A stretch of DNA of 64,000 bases. Source: Streptomyces sp. AA1529 (lineage in GTDB: Bacteria; Actinomycetota; Actinomycetes; Streptomycetales; Streptomycetaceae). The notes below the pieces were generated by a model. That model worked only from the letters and a program-made list of their open reading frames with translations. It had not been told where the DNA came from and made no database searches. Location: contig NZ_ALAP01000043.1 in the NCBI RefSeq assembly GCF_000280905.1, forward strand, positions 30,025 to 94,024. Reading direction: 5' to 3'. The translations under genes and the position numbers were made by a program. Numbering within the stretch: the first letter of the stretch is position 1; the number at the start of each line of letters is the position of its first letter. Positions 43,593 through 52,819 of the stretch are shown here, in pieces.

Positions 43593-45191
43593 TCAGTAGC
43601 CGCGGACGTCGGGCCAGTGCCGCTGCACGCCCGAGCGGTCCAGCAGCCGGCCGAACTCCTCGAACCGCTTGTCCTCGGCCTGCACCTGATACGGCTCGAC
43701 GTCCTCGGACAGGCAGTGGGCGGCGAGGGCGCCCGCGACCTCGCCGATGTTCCACTCGACGGGGTGCAGGCGGAAGCAGCCGTTCGTGATGTGCGTGGTG
43801 CCGATGTTCTTGCCCGCCGGCAGCAGGTTGCGCACCCGCCGGGGCACCAGTGCGCCGAGCGGGATCTCGAACGGCACCGAACCGATGTCGACGTATGTGT
43901 CGCCGCCCGTGGAGGGATGCAGGTCGATGCGGTAGCCGCCGACACCGACGGAATCGCGGTAGTGGGGCGTGCCGTACGGGCCCACCACGTCGATGGCGAC
44001 ATCCTGTTCGACGACCGTGGTGACGGCCTTGATGCGCCGCGACTCCCGCACGTACGCCGCCTTCGCCAGACCGTCGGCGGTGCCGGTGACGTCCGGGCGG
44101 ATGCGCAGGCCGGGGAAGCCGGTGCCGCCGTCGGCGCGCGGTGCCTCGGTCTGCAGCCAGTACAGCACCGACAGCGACAGCTGGCGTGCCCCGTGCAGGG
44201 CTTCGGCCTCCTGGCCGATGTACGGCTTGAGCCAGTAGTCGTTCAGCGGCCAGTTGACCAGGGTGATGTCGGAGTCGAAGCTGCCGGGCCGGTGCAGTCC
44301 CCGGGCCAGGATCCGGCGGAACCCCCACAGCTCCTTGTCCCCGGCGTCCGCGCTCTGATCGGCGCTCACCGCCAGCGGGTCGAGGTCCGGATTGGGCACG
44401 AAGGTGCGGCCCACGGGCTCCAGCGTGCGCGGGTCGGGCGCCGTGAAGCCGAGGAGCGGGCCGGGCCAGAAGTCCGGCCGGTAGTCGTGCCAGAAGGCGT
44501 AGTCGGCGGGCCGCTCGACGGTGTGGTCCTCGCCCTCGTGGTGGGAGAGCGCGAAGCAGACGGTGATGCCCTGCTGGTTGTCCGGCTGGGCCCGGGCGGG
44601 GGCGTGCGGCTCGTCGAACTCGCTCTGTGCCTCGGCGCCGTTCGCGTGCTCGACACCCGCCAGCGCGAGCAGCTCCCCGGTCTCCGTGGCGTCGACGACG
44701 TAGCGGGCGGTGAAGGTCGACAGGTGGCCGGTGCGCAGGTCGCGTACGGTGACGGCACGGATGACATCGTTGTCCGTCTCGGCGGACTCGGCCTTGTGCT
44801 CGGTCAGCAGGGTCAGCCGTCCCGCCGCCCGGTGCGGCGCCAGCATCCCCTCCAGGACGGCGAGGGCGACGCGCGGCTCGTGGCAGAGCTTGCTGACCCG
44901 GCCCGCGCCGGGATTGAGATCGCTCAGGCCGAGGGCCTCCGAGCGCAGCGGATACCACTGCCGGTAGTAGGCCCGGATGTTCTCGCGCAGGGCACGGTAG
45001 GTGGCGGTCGTGCCGAACTGCTCCACCCACGGGTGCTCGTCCGGCGGCACCGCCTGGGCGGTGAGCTGGCCGCCGACCCAGTCGCTCTCCTCGGTCATCA
45101 CCACGCGCCGGCCCGCGCGGCAGGCGGCGAGCGCGGCGGCGATCCCGCCGAGTCCGCCGCCGACGATCAGGATGTCCGGTTCGGGTGTCAC
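43593..45191 (-). CDS. FAD-dependent oxidoreductase (FAD_oxidored-type)
   Basis: 532 residues. N-terminal dinucleotide-binding motif DILIVGGGLGGIAAALAACR (6-25), then the family ESDWVGGQLTAQAVPPDEHP segment, ending with LLPAGKNIGTTHITNGCFRL HPVEWNIGEVAG. This family oxidises sugars or small metabolites in many actinobacterial catabolic clusters. The start is uncertain: I chose GTG 45191 because GAGGAG is four to nine bases upstream; ATG 45212 has no ribosome-binding site, although it is also in frame. It lies 65 bases after the LacI gene. Confidence 0.83.
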   Translation of the reverse strand: MTPEPDILIVGGGLGGIAAALAACRAGRRVVMTEESDWVGGQLTAQAVPPDEHPWVEQFGTTATYRALRENIRAYYRQWYPLRSEALGLSDLNPGAGRVSKLCHEPRVALAVLEGMLAPHRAAGRLTLLTEHKAESAETDNDVIRAVTVRDLRTGHLSTFTARYVVDATETGELLALAGVEHANGAEAQSEFDEPHAPARAQPDNQQGITVCFALSHHEGEDHTVERPADYAFWHDYRPDFWPGPLLGFTAPDPRTLEPVGRTFVPNPDLDPLAVSADQSADAGDKELWGFRRILARGLHRPGSFDSDITLVNWPLNDYWLKPYIGQEAEALHGARQLSLSVLYWLQTEAPRADGGTGFPGLRIRPDVTGTADGLAKAAYVRESRRIKAVTTVVEQDVAIDVVGPYGTPHYRDSVGVGGYRIDLHPSTGGDTYVDIGSVPFEIPLGALVPRRVRNLLPAGKNIGTTHITNGCFRLHPVEWNIGEVAGALAAHCLSEDVEPYQVQAEDKRFEEFGRLLDRSGVQRHWPDVRGY

Positions 45192-45256
45192 AGTGCTCCT
45201 CGCGGTCGTCATTCGTGCGTCGTACGTGAACAGGTGGTGTGCGGCCCCGGCGGGGC

Positions 45257-46351
45257 TCACGGCGGGCCCGCCGTCTCACCGGTGCGCAACTCGCAGGCCA
45301 CCAGGGGTTCGTGCGCCTCCTTGCCGGCCACGAGGGCGGACAGGAGGCGCACGGCGGCGGCGCCGAGCCGGTGTCGGGGGATGTCGAAGCCCGTCGGGAC
45401 GGGCTGCCCGGCCAGATCCGCGGGCGGGCTGCCGAGCAGCGCGAGGGAGACGTCGTCCGGGCAGTGAAGACCGGCCCGGCGCACAGCGGCATCGAGCGCC
45501 CGCCAGGCCGCCCCGGTGTCGGTCTCCTCCGCGACGAAGGCCGTCACTCCGTCCGCCACGAGGTCCCGCACACGCTGCGCGGTCAGCTCGGCGGCCGGGT
45601 CGGCGCAGCGCAGCACGGCCTCGTCGCCGTGCTCGATGCCGGCCTGCGACAGCCCGTCCAGGAAGCCCTGCTGGCGGTCGGTTGAGGCGGGCGCGTCGTC
45701 GTCCTCGCGCACGAGGACGATGCGGCGGTGCCCTTGGGCGGCCAGGTGGGCGACGACGTCACGGCTGGCGCTGACGTAGTCGGCTCCGACCCAGGCCAGC
45801 CCCTCGAGTTCCTCCCTGCGCCCCAGGTGGACGACCGGGTAGCCGTCGGCCACCAGCCGCTTGAGTTCGGCGCGGGGTACATGACGGCCGAGGAAGAGGC
45901 AGCCGTCGGCCAGGCGGACCCGGCTCAGGGTGTCCGGCCCGCCCGAGCCCGCGCCTCCCGTGCTCGACCCGGTGAACAGGACGAGGTCGTAGCCGCGGGC
46001 GGCGGCCTCCTGCTCCACGCCCACCAGGAAGGGGTAGTAGGAGTGCTGCACATCGGTGGGGAAGGCCGCCGTGAAGCTGAAGACGCCCAGGAGGTTGTTG
46101 CGGGTCGCGGCGAGCCGGCTGGCGGCCGGGTCCGGTACGTACCCGAGGCTGGCGGCCGCGTCCAGGACGCGCCGGCGGGTCTCCTCGGAGATGGTGGCGG
46201 CCCGCCCGTCCCTGCGGGCCGACAGCACCAGCGACACGGTGGCCTGAGAGACCCCCGCGAGCCGCGCCACCTCGGCCTGCCGCGGCCGTGAGGTGCGGCC
46301 CGCCGGTGCGGGGGTGCGGCCGGGCTTGGCCCGCTTCCTGGGTTGCTCCAC
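45257..46351 (-). CDS. LacI-family transcriptional regulator
   Basis: 364 residues from GTG 46351, with GAGGAG ten bases upstream. Helix-turn-helix at about 26-45 (AEVARLAGVSQATVSLVLSA), hinge region and a periplasmic-binding-protein-like ligand domain (GVFSFTAAFPTDVQHSYYPF, VGADYVSASRDVVAHLA, then RRIVLVRED). It is the first gene of a minus-strand cluster running to 37309 and its own promoter carries two palindromes (46379-46404). It probably represses the whole cluster until a sugar-like inducer binds. Confidence 0.9.
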   Translation of the reverse strand: MEQPRKRAKPGRTPAPAGRTSRPRQAEVARLAGVSQATVSLVLSARRDGRAATISEETRRRVLDAAASLGYVPDPAASRLAATRNNLLGVFSFTAAFPTDVQHSYYPFLVGVEQEAAARGYDLVLFTGSSTGGAGSGGPDTLSRVRLADGCLFLGRHVPRAELKRLVADGYPVVHLGRREELEGLAWVGADYVSASRDVVAHLAAQGHRRIVLVREDDDAPASTDRQQGFLDGLSQAGIEHGDEAVLRCADPAAELTAQRVRDLVADGVTAFVAEETDTGAAWRALDAAVRRAGLHCPDDVSLALLGSPPADLAGQPVPTGFDIPRHRLGAAAVRLLSALVAGKEAHEPLVACELRTGETAGPP

Positions 46352-46378
46352 GCCTGAAGACTCCTCGAACGCAGGGAA

Positions 46379-46404
46379 GTAATGCGCATTACTAATGCGC
46401 ATTA
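46379..46404. promoter_or_regulatory. Twin LacI-type operators
   Basis: Palindrome GTAATGCGCATTAC at 46379-46392 and a second, TAATGCGCATTA, at 46393-46404, repeated head to tail 13-14 bp apart. Both have the central CG expected for LacI-family operators. They lie 28-53 bases upstream of the LacI start. No further copy was seen elsewhere in the cluster. Confidence 0.75.
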
Positions 46405-46587
46405 CTGCACTCTGCGGACTGCCTGTGGCGGCCGTCAAGAGGTGTGCAGCAGGTTCTTTCCGGCTCCGGGCCGGTCGGCCGTCGCGGGGATGGGGAGCGA
46501 GGAGCGGTCACCGGGAGACGGCTCGGCGCGTGTGCCGTCGGGCGGGCCCGAGTCCGGGCCCGTCGCCCGCGAGGACATCACCCCTGG

Positions 46588-47241
46588 TCAGGCACGGGTC
46601 GGAGCGCGGTTCTGGACGCGTTGGGCGACGGTGAGGACGAGCGGCGCCGTCAGCCAGCACAGGTACGCGCCGGTGCTCGTGGTCACAAACGAGACGGGGA
46701 CGGACGCCCCGAACACCGCGGCCAGGCAGAGGCTGCGCACCCGGCTCCGGGCGAAGGCCCGGGGCGGGGCGTCGGTGCGGTACAGGTGTTCATGCCGGAT
46801 CTCCCGGATCATCAGCGCGATCAGCGTGGACGCCAGGACCTGCACGATGGCGTAGAGGCTGAACCGGGGTGGGAACGCGCCGTCGGCGGTGATCACTCGG
46901 GTCGCGAACGGCATCAGGATCTGCATGAACAGCCATGCCAGGGTGAGGCTGGTCAGCCGGCTGCTCGGCGAGCGGACATACCGGAAGATCTCGTGGTGGG
47001 CCCGCCAGTGCGCGGCGATCACCACGAAACCGAGCGCGAAGGCCAGGTACTCCTTGCTGTGGTCGGACACCGAACGCAGCACGGCACCGGTGGTCTCGCC
47101 GGCGGGGACGGGGAGGTCCAGGGCCAGCAAGGTGAGTGCGATCGCGACGGCGGCGTCCACGAACGCGGTGAGCCGGCCGGTGGCGAACGTTCCGGTCTCG
47201 CCGTGCTGGTCGCCGGAGTCGTGGCTGTGGTGAGTCGGCAT
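46588..47241 (-). CDS. TMEM175/DUF1211-like membrane protein
   Basis: 217 residues with about six hydrophobic segments. The first helix reads RLTAFVDAAVAIALTLLALD, matching the TMEM175 pattern FSDxxxAI with Val for Ser, and the AHWRAHHEIFRYVR segment follows. Animal and some bacterial TMEM175 proteins are potassium channels; bacterial ones have low selectivity. The filter Ile-region is hard to verify here. It lies 23 bases downstream of the DUF6790-like gene, in the same operon. Confidence 0.78.
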   Translation of the reverse strand: MPTHHSHDSGDQHGETGTFATGRLTAFVDAAVAIALTLLALDLPVPAGETTGAVLRSVSDHSKEYLAFALGFVVIAAHWRAHHEIFRYVRSPSSRLTSLTLAWLFMQILMPFATRVITADGAFPPRFSLYAIVQVLASTLIALMIREIRHEHLYRTDAPPRAFARSRVRSLCLAAVFGASVPVSFVTTSTGAYLCWLTAPLVLTVAQRVQNRAPTRA

Positions 47242-47264
47242 GGTGGGGAACAGCTCCTGGAGTG

Positions 47265-47795
47265 TCAGACGGCGGCGGCTTGCGTGGCCGGCCGGGGTGT
47301 GGCCCGCTCCAGGCGCTGGGAGCGCACGGCCAGCGTGATCATGACTGCCGGGATCAGGAGGTCGTTGACGAGGACCCCGCCGGTGTTGCCGGGGGAGTGG
47401 TCGCCGTTGACGAACCACTGGTAGACGTGGCCGGCCAGGGCTCCCCAGAGGAACATCCCCCCGCCGAGCCCGATGGTGATGCGCTCGCGCGCGGATGCCG
47501 AGGCGGCCCGGAAGCCCATGACCGCCAGCCCGAGGTTGGCGAAGGCGATCTCGAACAGGAAGGGCGTCCGGTCGAAGCCGATCGCCGTCGCCATGACGTC
47601 CGGGGCGCCGAGGAACGCGACCGTCATCCAGAGGCTGCCGCAGCCGAAGGCGCCGATGGCCCACCAGCGTTGCCAGGTTTCCAGCGCCTGTTGGGGGGAG
47701 GGGGCACGGCGGGTCCGGATGAAGGCTCCGACGGCCGGCACCAGCAGCCACACCAGGGGGAACGCGGACTGGGCGAGGTAGGAGAGGTTGCTCAT
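47265..47795 (-). CDS. DUF6790-like membrane protein
   Basis: 176 residues with four or five transmembrane helices (LSYLAQSAFPLVWLLVPAVG, GAFGCGSLWMTVAFLG, AFANLGLAVMGFRAASAS, RITIGLGGGMFLWGALAGHV) and the typical YQWFVNGDHSPGNTGGVLVN block. I recall this from a family of small uncharacterised bacterial membrane proteins (DUF6790). It is divergent from the MarR gene at 47851 with an operator-like palindrome between them. Confidence 0.7.
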   Translation of the reverse strand: MSNLSYLAQSAFPLVWLLVPAVGAFIRTRRAPSPQQALETWQRWWAIGAFGCGSLWMTVAFLGAPDVMATAIGFDRTPFLFEIAFANLGLAVMGFRAASASARERITIGLGGGMFLWGALAGHVYQWFVNGDHSPGNTGGVLVNDLLIPAVMITLAVRSQRLERATPRPATQAAAV

Positions 47796-47811
47796 GACTC
47801 AGTCTTAACAG

Positions 47812-47823
47812 GTTAATATTAAC
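47812..47823. promoter_or_regulatory. Putative MarR operator
   Basis: Perfect 12-bp palindrome GTTAATATTAAC in the 55-base spacer between divergent genes. It is in the only AT-rich stretch and could block both promoters. Confidence 0.6.
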
Positions 47824-47850
47824 TGCGCAACAGTCAGGTACAGTGGTGCT

Positions 47851-48270
47851 GTGGATGACGGACTCGCAGACCTGCTGCACCGCGTGGTCATGCTGCTGGG
47901 CGAGGCGGCCCGACGGCGTACCGATGGCCCCGACGGTCTGACCTACAGCCAGATCCGACTGCTCGGCACGCTGGAGGACATCGAGCCGACGACGCAGCAC
48001 AGACTCGCGCAGGCCCTGTCGGTGTCCGACCCGGCGATCAGCCGGGCACTACGGCCGCTGCAGACGGACGGCCTGGTGCAGATCACCGTCGACCCCGAAC
48101 ACGCGCGGCGGCGGCTGGTCCGCCTCACCGAGGCCGGCCGGGAAGCCTTCCACACCACAGGAAAGCCGCTCGACGAGGAATTCCGGGCCGCACTCGTCGC
48201 CGCCGGCTTTCCCTACGACCGTTATCTCGAGGACACCCTCCGGCTGGCCGAACTCCTCGCATCCGACTGA
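47851..48270 (+). CDS. MarR-family transcriptional regulator
   Basis: 139 residues from GTG 47851. Winged helix-turn-helix with TYSQIRLLGTLEDIEPTTQH, recognition helix RLAQALSVSDPAISRALRPL and wing ITVDPEHARRRLVRLTEAG. It is divergent from the DUF6790 and TMEM175-like operon and likely represses it through the palindrome at 47812. The ligand is unknown. Confidence 0.87.
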   Translation: MDDGLADLLHRVVMLLGEAARRRTDGPDGLTYSQIRLLGTLEDIEPTTQHRLAQALSVSDPAISRALRPLQTDGLVQITVDPEHARRRLVRLTEAGREAFHTTGKPLDEEFRAALVAAGFPYDRYLEDTLRLAELLASD

Positions 48271-48477
48271 GTACGCCGCCATGCGCTCCAGACCCCTCCC
48301 GCCCAACTCCCGGACACCGACGGGGCCACCACCACGCTCTCCCGTCCGACCGGAGCAGCACTGCACCGGTCTCTGTCGTGGCTGCGGGCGGGCCGAGGGC
48401 GGGTCGGTCAGGGCCGCCGCCCTCGACGGCCGAGCACGCTCACACACCTCGACGCGGCTCGGTCAGGGGCGCCGCCT

Positions 48478-49338
48478 TCACCGCGGGAGCGTGGCCGGGA
48501 TCCGCTCCAGGACTCCGCCCGCGAACACGTCGTACAGCGGCAGCGACTCCAGGTGGACGTAGCCGATGTGGCAGTCGCAGACGGCCAGCGGGCAGGCGCG
48601 GGGGCGCAGAGCCCGGCGGTAGGAGCCGTCGTAGAGGTTGCCCAGCTGGGCACGGACGAAGTGGCAGCGGCGGACCGTGCCCTCGCCGTCCACCGAGAGG
48701 ACCGACTCGCCCGTGCGGCAGGGGAGGCCCGCGCTGCGGTGCGGGTGACGGCTGTACGGGAACAGCGGGTCGAGGGCCGTCCACCGGGCGGCCTCGGCAT
48801 CGGTGTAGGTGTGCCCCTCGGCGGCGTTCACCCACAGATAGACCTGTGCGGGGAGGTCGGCGCGCAGTCGGCGTGCGTCCTCCAGATGCTCGGCGAGGCC
48901 GACGACGCCGACGCTGTGCCGGACACCGCGAGCGGTGAGGTCGTGGCACTTGGTCAGGAACCGGTCATACGGCGTCTGGCCCGGGTGGAAGGTGCACCAC
49001 AGGGCGAGGGTGTCCAGGTCGGCGGCGTCCAACCAGTCCGTGCGGCAGCTCAGGTTGGTCTGGATCGCCACCCGGCGGATGTGCGGCTGCCGGCTCAGCT
49101 CCGTGAGCACACCCCGGTACCAGGAGCGCACGAGCCCCTCCCCCCACGGCGTGAACAGCACCGACAGCCGGTCCTCGCGCTGCCCGGCCGCCCAGGCGGC
49201 GAAGCGCTGCAGCGCAGCACGGTCCGCGGCCAGTTGGGCGCGGCTGTCGCGGCGCTTGGCGAACGGGCAGTACGGACAGGCGTAGTCGCACGAGGCCAGC
49301 GGGCCGCGATAGAGGAGCGTCAGGTCCATCGAGTTCAT
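48478..49338 (-). CDS. STM4011-family radical SAM protein
   Basis: 286 residues from ATG 49338 with GGAG six bases upstream. Radical SAM motif C17-x3-C21-x2-C24 (CDYACPYCPF) binds the [4Fe-4S] cluster. The C-terminus has further Cys (CRTGESVLSVDGEGTVRRC, then RACPLAVCDC) that look like an auxiliary cluster or SPASM-like site. This matches the STM4011 family named from Salmonella. The reaction is unknown. It is the last gene of a five-gene operon, 25 bases after STM4012. Confidence 0.86.
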   Translation of the reverse strand: MNSMDLTLLYRGPLASCDYACPYCPFAKRRDSRAQLAADRAALQRFAAWAAGQREDRLSVLFTPWGEGLVRSWYRGVLTELSRQPHIRRVAIQTNLSCRTDWLDAADLDTLALWCTFHPGQTPYDRFLTKCHDLTARGVRHSVGVVGLAEHLEDARRLRADLPAQVYLWVNAAEGHTYTDAEAARWTALDPLFPYSRHPHRSAGLPCRTGESVLSVDGEGTVRRCHFVRAQLGNLYDGSYRRALRPRACPLAVCDCHIGYVHLESLPLYDVFAGGVLERIPATLPR

Positions 49339-49363
49339 CGCAGCTCCGTCACCGTCCTTCCCC

Positions 49364-50737
49364 TCACTTCGGTTCGTACGCGGCCATGCGCCCCCGCACG
49401 GCATCCGAGAACAACTCGGGGCCCAGCGCATCCGACCATGCCAGGCCCTCGGGGGTGAGGCGGAGCAGCTCGGGTGCGGCCGCGGCGTCCAGCCAGCGCC
49501 GCTCGGCGAACCGTTCCAGCTCGGCGGCGAAGTCGTCGCCCGGCTCGGTGCCGAAGCGGGCCCGGTAATCCGCCACCGGCATGCCCTCGGCCCGGAGCAG
49601 CGATTGCAGCAAGTGGCGGCGGCGGGCCTCAGCAGCGTCCATCGCATAGCCGAAGTCGGCGTGCCGGAAATCATCGGCGGCACGAGCGGTGTAGTCGTCG
49701 ATGATCCCGCGTATGCGCCGCATGTCCACCGCGTAGTCGAAGGAGTAGTGCAACGCGGAGGTATACGAACGGGCGCCGCAGCCCAGACCGACCATGCCGT
49801 CGGTCTGGCAGGCGTGGTCCGCGAGTGCGTCGGTGGGCGCGTCGGTCGGTGTGCCGGCGCGACGGAACATGCGCATCGACACCTGCTCGTAGCCCCGCGC
49901 GAGCAGCCGGTCCCGGCCGTAGCGGTACAGGCGCAGCCGCTGCTCGTCCCACTCCGCTTCGCCGGGAGGCCCGGCGCCGTGCCGGCCCAGGCCGGTGAGC
50001 GGGCGGACGTAGAGCGGATAGAGATACAGCTCCTCCGGCCACCAGCCGAGGGCGGCGTCGAGGGACTCCCGCCAGGTCTGCTCGGTCTGGCCCCGGATGC
50101 CGTAGATCAGGTCGATGTTGAGGACGGGGATGCCCGCCTCGCGGACCCGGGCGAGGGCTTTCTCGACGTCCGCCCGGCGCTGTGGGCGTACGGCGATGCG
50201 CGCCTCCTCGTCGACGAAGGTCTGCACGCCCAGGCTCAGCCGGGTGGTGCCGCGTGCGGCCAACACCTCCAGCCGGTCGGCGGTGGCCGTGGCGGGCGAG
50301 GACTCCACCGACATCGGGACCGCGCTCAGGTCGACGCCCATGCCGCGCTCGGCGACGTCGCACAGCCGCTCCAGCTCGGCTGCCTCCAGAAACGTCGGGG
50401 TGCCGCCGCCGAAGGCCGCCCGCGCGAACCGCACCCGGTCGCCCAGGGCCTCGCGCACCGTGGCCGCCTGCCGCTCCAGCGCGTCCAGGTAGGCGCCGGT
50501 CAGCCCGTCGGGGGCGCCGGTACGGGTGAAGAGATTGCAGAACCCGCAGCGCACCTCGCAGAACGGGATGTGGAGATAGAGCGAGAGTGCGTCCTTGGGC
50601 TCCTCCGCCCACAGCGCCCGCAAGGACGCGCTCCCGCACGGCAGCGGGCGGTAGGCGGTCTTGTGCGGATACGCGTAGACGTAGTGCTGGTACGGACGGA
50701 CGGCGGCGGGTATGGGTGCCGCTTCGGTCGGGATCAT
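49364..50737 (-). CDS. STM4012-family radical SAM protein (HemN-like)
   Basis: 457 residues. The cluster motif C60-x3-C64-x2-C67 (HIPFCEVRCGFCNLF) is followed by the HemN-type GGGTPT (110-115) and LSLGVQTFVDEEARIAVRP. Unlike true coproporphyrinogen oxidase, this group is a separate family (STM4012) whose substrate is not known. The ATG overlaps the STM4013 stop by four bases (ATGA), so the two are coupled. Confidence 0.87.
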   Translation of the reverse strand: MIPTEAAPIPAAVRPYQHYVYAYPHKTAYRPLPCGSASLRALWAEEPKDALSLYLHIPFCEVRCGFCNLFTRTGAPDGLTGAYLDALERQAATVREALGDRVRFARAAFGGGTPTFLEAAELERLCDVAERGMGVDLSAVPMSVESSPATATADRLEVLAARGTTRLSLGVQTFVDEEARIAVRPQRRADVEKALARVREAGIPVLNIDLIYGIRGQTEQTWRESLDAALGWWPEELYLYPLYVRPLTGLGRHGAGPPGEAEWDEQRLRLYRYGRDRLLARGYEQVSMRMFRRAGTPTDAPTDALADHACQTDGMVGLGCGARSYTSALHYSFDYAVDMRRIRGIIDDYTARAADDFRHADFGYAMDAAEARRRHLLQSLLRAEGMPVADYRARFGTEPGDDFAAELERFAERRWLDAAAAPELLRLTPEGLAWSDALGPELFSDAVRGRMAAYEPK

Positions 50738-51594
50738 CGGGCCTCGTCGAGGAAGAAGTGGGCGTAGGGCACGGTCCAGACGACGTCATGGCCGAGGCGG
50801 TGGCCGTGATAGCCGTCCTCGCCGTACGCGGTGCCGTGGTCGGAGCAGATCACCGTGAAGCACGGTCTGCGGCTGCTCGCCGCCGCGAGAAGCCGTCCCA
50901 TGTGCTGGTCGACATACTCCAGAGCCGCGGCATGAGTGGCCCGGCTGTCGCCGGCCTCCCGGGTTCCGCCGGGCAGGTGGAACCAGTTGGGCTGGTGCAG
51001 GGCCGAGACGTTCACGAACAGGAACAGCCGCTGCTCCCGCGGGAGCGCGGCGATCACCTTCTCGGCGCAGGCCACCTGCGCCTCGAAGGAGGTGGGGGAG
51101 GCCACTCCGAACTCCTGCTCCCAATGGCTCTCCCGGAACATCCCCGGCAGGACGGAGCCCAGCGGCCCCCGCTTGCTGAAGAAGCCGACGCCGCCCACAC
51201 ACACCGTGTGGTAGCCGACCGCCGCCAGTCCCGAGACCAGGTCGGGCGTGTCGTAGACGAACGTGCCGCTCTCGGTGGTCTCGCTGCCCGCAAACCGGGC
51301 GGCGAAGAGCCGCGGATGCGGTCCCGGCGCGGCCGGTGTCGGCAGGAACCCGGCGAACATCGCCTGGTGGGAGGCGTAGGTGAAGCTGCCGGGGGCGTGC
51401 CTGCGCTCCCAGGCGCCACCGGGCAGATGCCGGGCCAGATTCGGGATACGGCCAGACGCCGCAGCCTCCTGGGCCACGTCGTGGCGGAGCGTGTCGAGTG
51501 TGACGAAGAGGAGGTCGTGGCTCCCCACGACCTCGGTCATGTCCGGCCCGGGAAGTTCCCCGAGCTGGCCGGGTGCGTCAGGCGCAGGTGTCAT
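50734..51594 (-). CDS. STM4013-family hydrolase (alkaline phosphatase/sulfatase fold)
   Basis: 286 residues from ATG 51594 with GAGGAG six bases upstream; ATG 51618 is also in frame. The phosphatase-fold metal and nucleophile region LLFVTLDTLRHDV (28-40), with Asp34 and Thr35, and the downstream ICSDHGTAYGEDGYHGHRLG give the metal-binding Asp/His set. Thr rather than Ser as nucleophile suggests a phosphodiesterase- or phosphonate-type activity. It overlaps STM4014 by 17 bases and STM4012 by 4. Confidence 0.86.
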   Translation of the reverse strand: MTPAPDAPGQLGELPGPDMTEVVGSHDLLFVTLDTLRHDVAQEAAASGRIPNLARHLPGGAWERRHAPGSFTYASHQAMFAGFLPTPAAPGPHPRLFAARFAGSETTESGTFVYDTPDLVSGLAAVGYHTVCVGGVGFFSKRGPLGSVLPGMFRESHWEQEFGVASPTSFEAQVACAEKVIAALPREQRLFLFVNVSALHQPNWFHLPGGTREAGDSRATHAAALEYVDQHMGRLLAAASSRRPCFTVICSDHGTAYGEDGYHGHRLGHDVVWTVPYAHFFLDEAR

Positions 51595-52819
51595 GGAGGT
51601 GCTCCTCGTGTCGGGCATGCCGCGCGGCGGCGAGCGGCGCCGCGCCGGTGGTCACCGGGGCGCCCAGGACTGCGTCGGACGCGGAGCCCCGGGTCTCCAC
51701 GGCCGCGATCTGTGCCGCGTAGGTGTCCAGGCCCTCGGCTCCGCGCCCGGGCAGGCCGGTCAGGCCCGGCAGCAGGTCCCCGAAGGCGTTCACCTCGCAG
51801 ACGGCGAAGCGCCGCCACCGGGCGACCGGCAGGACATCCACCCCGACGCACAGCGTGTCCGGGAAACAGGCGGCGGCCCGCTCGGCGCAGTCCAGCGCGT
51901 CGTCGAAGCTGCCGCCCGCGGCCCGGATCGCGGCGCGCGCCGCATCCAGATCGCCGCGTGCGCCGCCGAGGTGCAGGTTCGTCATGGGGTGCCGGCTCGT
52001 CCGCACGACCGCATGGGTGGCGCGCCCCGCGATCACGACCACCCGCAGATCGGCGGGACGGCCGCCGCCCAGCGAGCTCTTCGGCAGCCACTGTTCGACG
52101 TGCAGCCCGTCGGGCGCCAGGGCGTCGACGAGAGCGGCGACCTCCGGTTCCGAGGTGTGGTGCCGCACCCGCAGAGAGTTGAACAGCCGCCCGTCCGGAG
52201 CGGTCTCCACGGAAGTCGTCGCGCGCACCCGGCCGGAGCCCGCCACGGTGAGGGCCACCACACCGGAGGCGGAGGAGCCGTGCGCGGGTTTGACGAAAGC
52301 GCGGGTGACGCGCGCGGCTCGCAGCGTCCCCCGCAGCTCGCTCCAGCAGCCGACCGGCCCCCTGGGTGCCGGGGGCACGGGGACTCCGGCGGCGGCCAGC
52401 CGGGCGTGGCAGCGTCGCTTGTCGAAGAGCGTCGCCAGATCGTCCGGGCCTGTGGAAGGCACCGCGCCCGCCCGGTGCGCCGCCTCCGTCACCGTCCGCA
52501 CCGCGGCGGTGAACCGGCGATACCACAGGGCCGTTCCCCCGACTCGGGTGGGATCGTCGGCGTCCCGCAGCAGACGGTCCACCTCCGCGTCCTCGCCGGG
52601 GGAGTCGATCCGCACGAACTCGCCCGGGGCGAATGCCGGCCGCCCGTGCAGCACGTCCCGCCACGCGACCACGCGCGGGGCGGGATGGCCCGCGGAGCGC
52701 GCGGACGCGGTGAACATCGTCGTCCGCCGGTCGCCGGGGACGCCCACCACGGCGAACCGGAGGTCGGTGCGGGGCACGACGCGGCCGGACGGCTCCGCAG
52801 CCGTCTTTCCGGCACTCAT
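51578..52819 (-). CDS. STM4014-family ATP-grasp-like protein
   Basis: 413 residues. Family layout: N-terminal domain (RFAVVGVPGDRRTTMFTASA), then the ATP-grasp lobe with Lys177 in AFVKPAHGSSASGVVAL (175-190), DLRVVVIAGRATHAVVR and the metal-binding FAVCEVNAFGDLLPG. ATP-grasp enzymes join a carboxylate to an amine or thiol, so a ligation step is inferred. It overlaps STM4015 by four bases (ATGA) and STM4013 by 17. Confidence 0.83.
   Translation of the reverse strand: MSAGKTAAEPSGRVVPRTDLRFAVVGVPGDRRTTMFTASARSAGHPAPRVVAWRDVLHGRPAFAPGEFVRIDSPGEDAEVDRLLRDADDPTRVGGTALWYRRFTAAVRTVTEAAHRAGAVPSTGPDDLATLFDKRRCHARLAAAGVPVPPAPRGPVGCWSELRGTLRAARVTRAFVKPAHGSSASGVVALTVAGSGRVRATTSVETAPDGRLFNSLRVRHHTSEPEVAALVDALAPDGLHVEQWLPKSSLGGGRPADLRVVVIAGRATHAVVRTSRHPMTNLHLGGARGDLDAARAAIRAAGGSFDDALDCAERAAACFPDTLCVGVDVLPVARWRRFAVCEVNAFGDLLPGLTGLPGRGAEGLDTYAAQIAAVETRGSASDAVLGAPVTTGAAPLAAARHARHEEHLHDTCA

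Noticed and set aside
41389..45492. Continuous minus-strand frame covering HyuA and FAD genes
   Set aside because: The part before 43521 is an Arg/Pro-rich shadow of the FAD oxidoreductase; HyuA starts at a clear ATG and motif.
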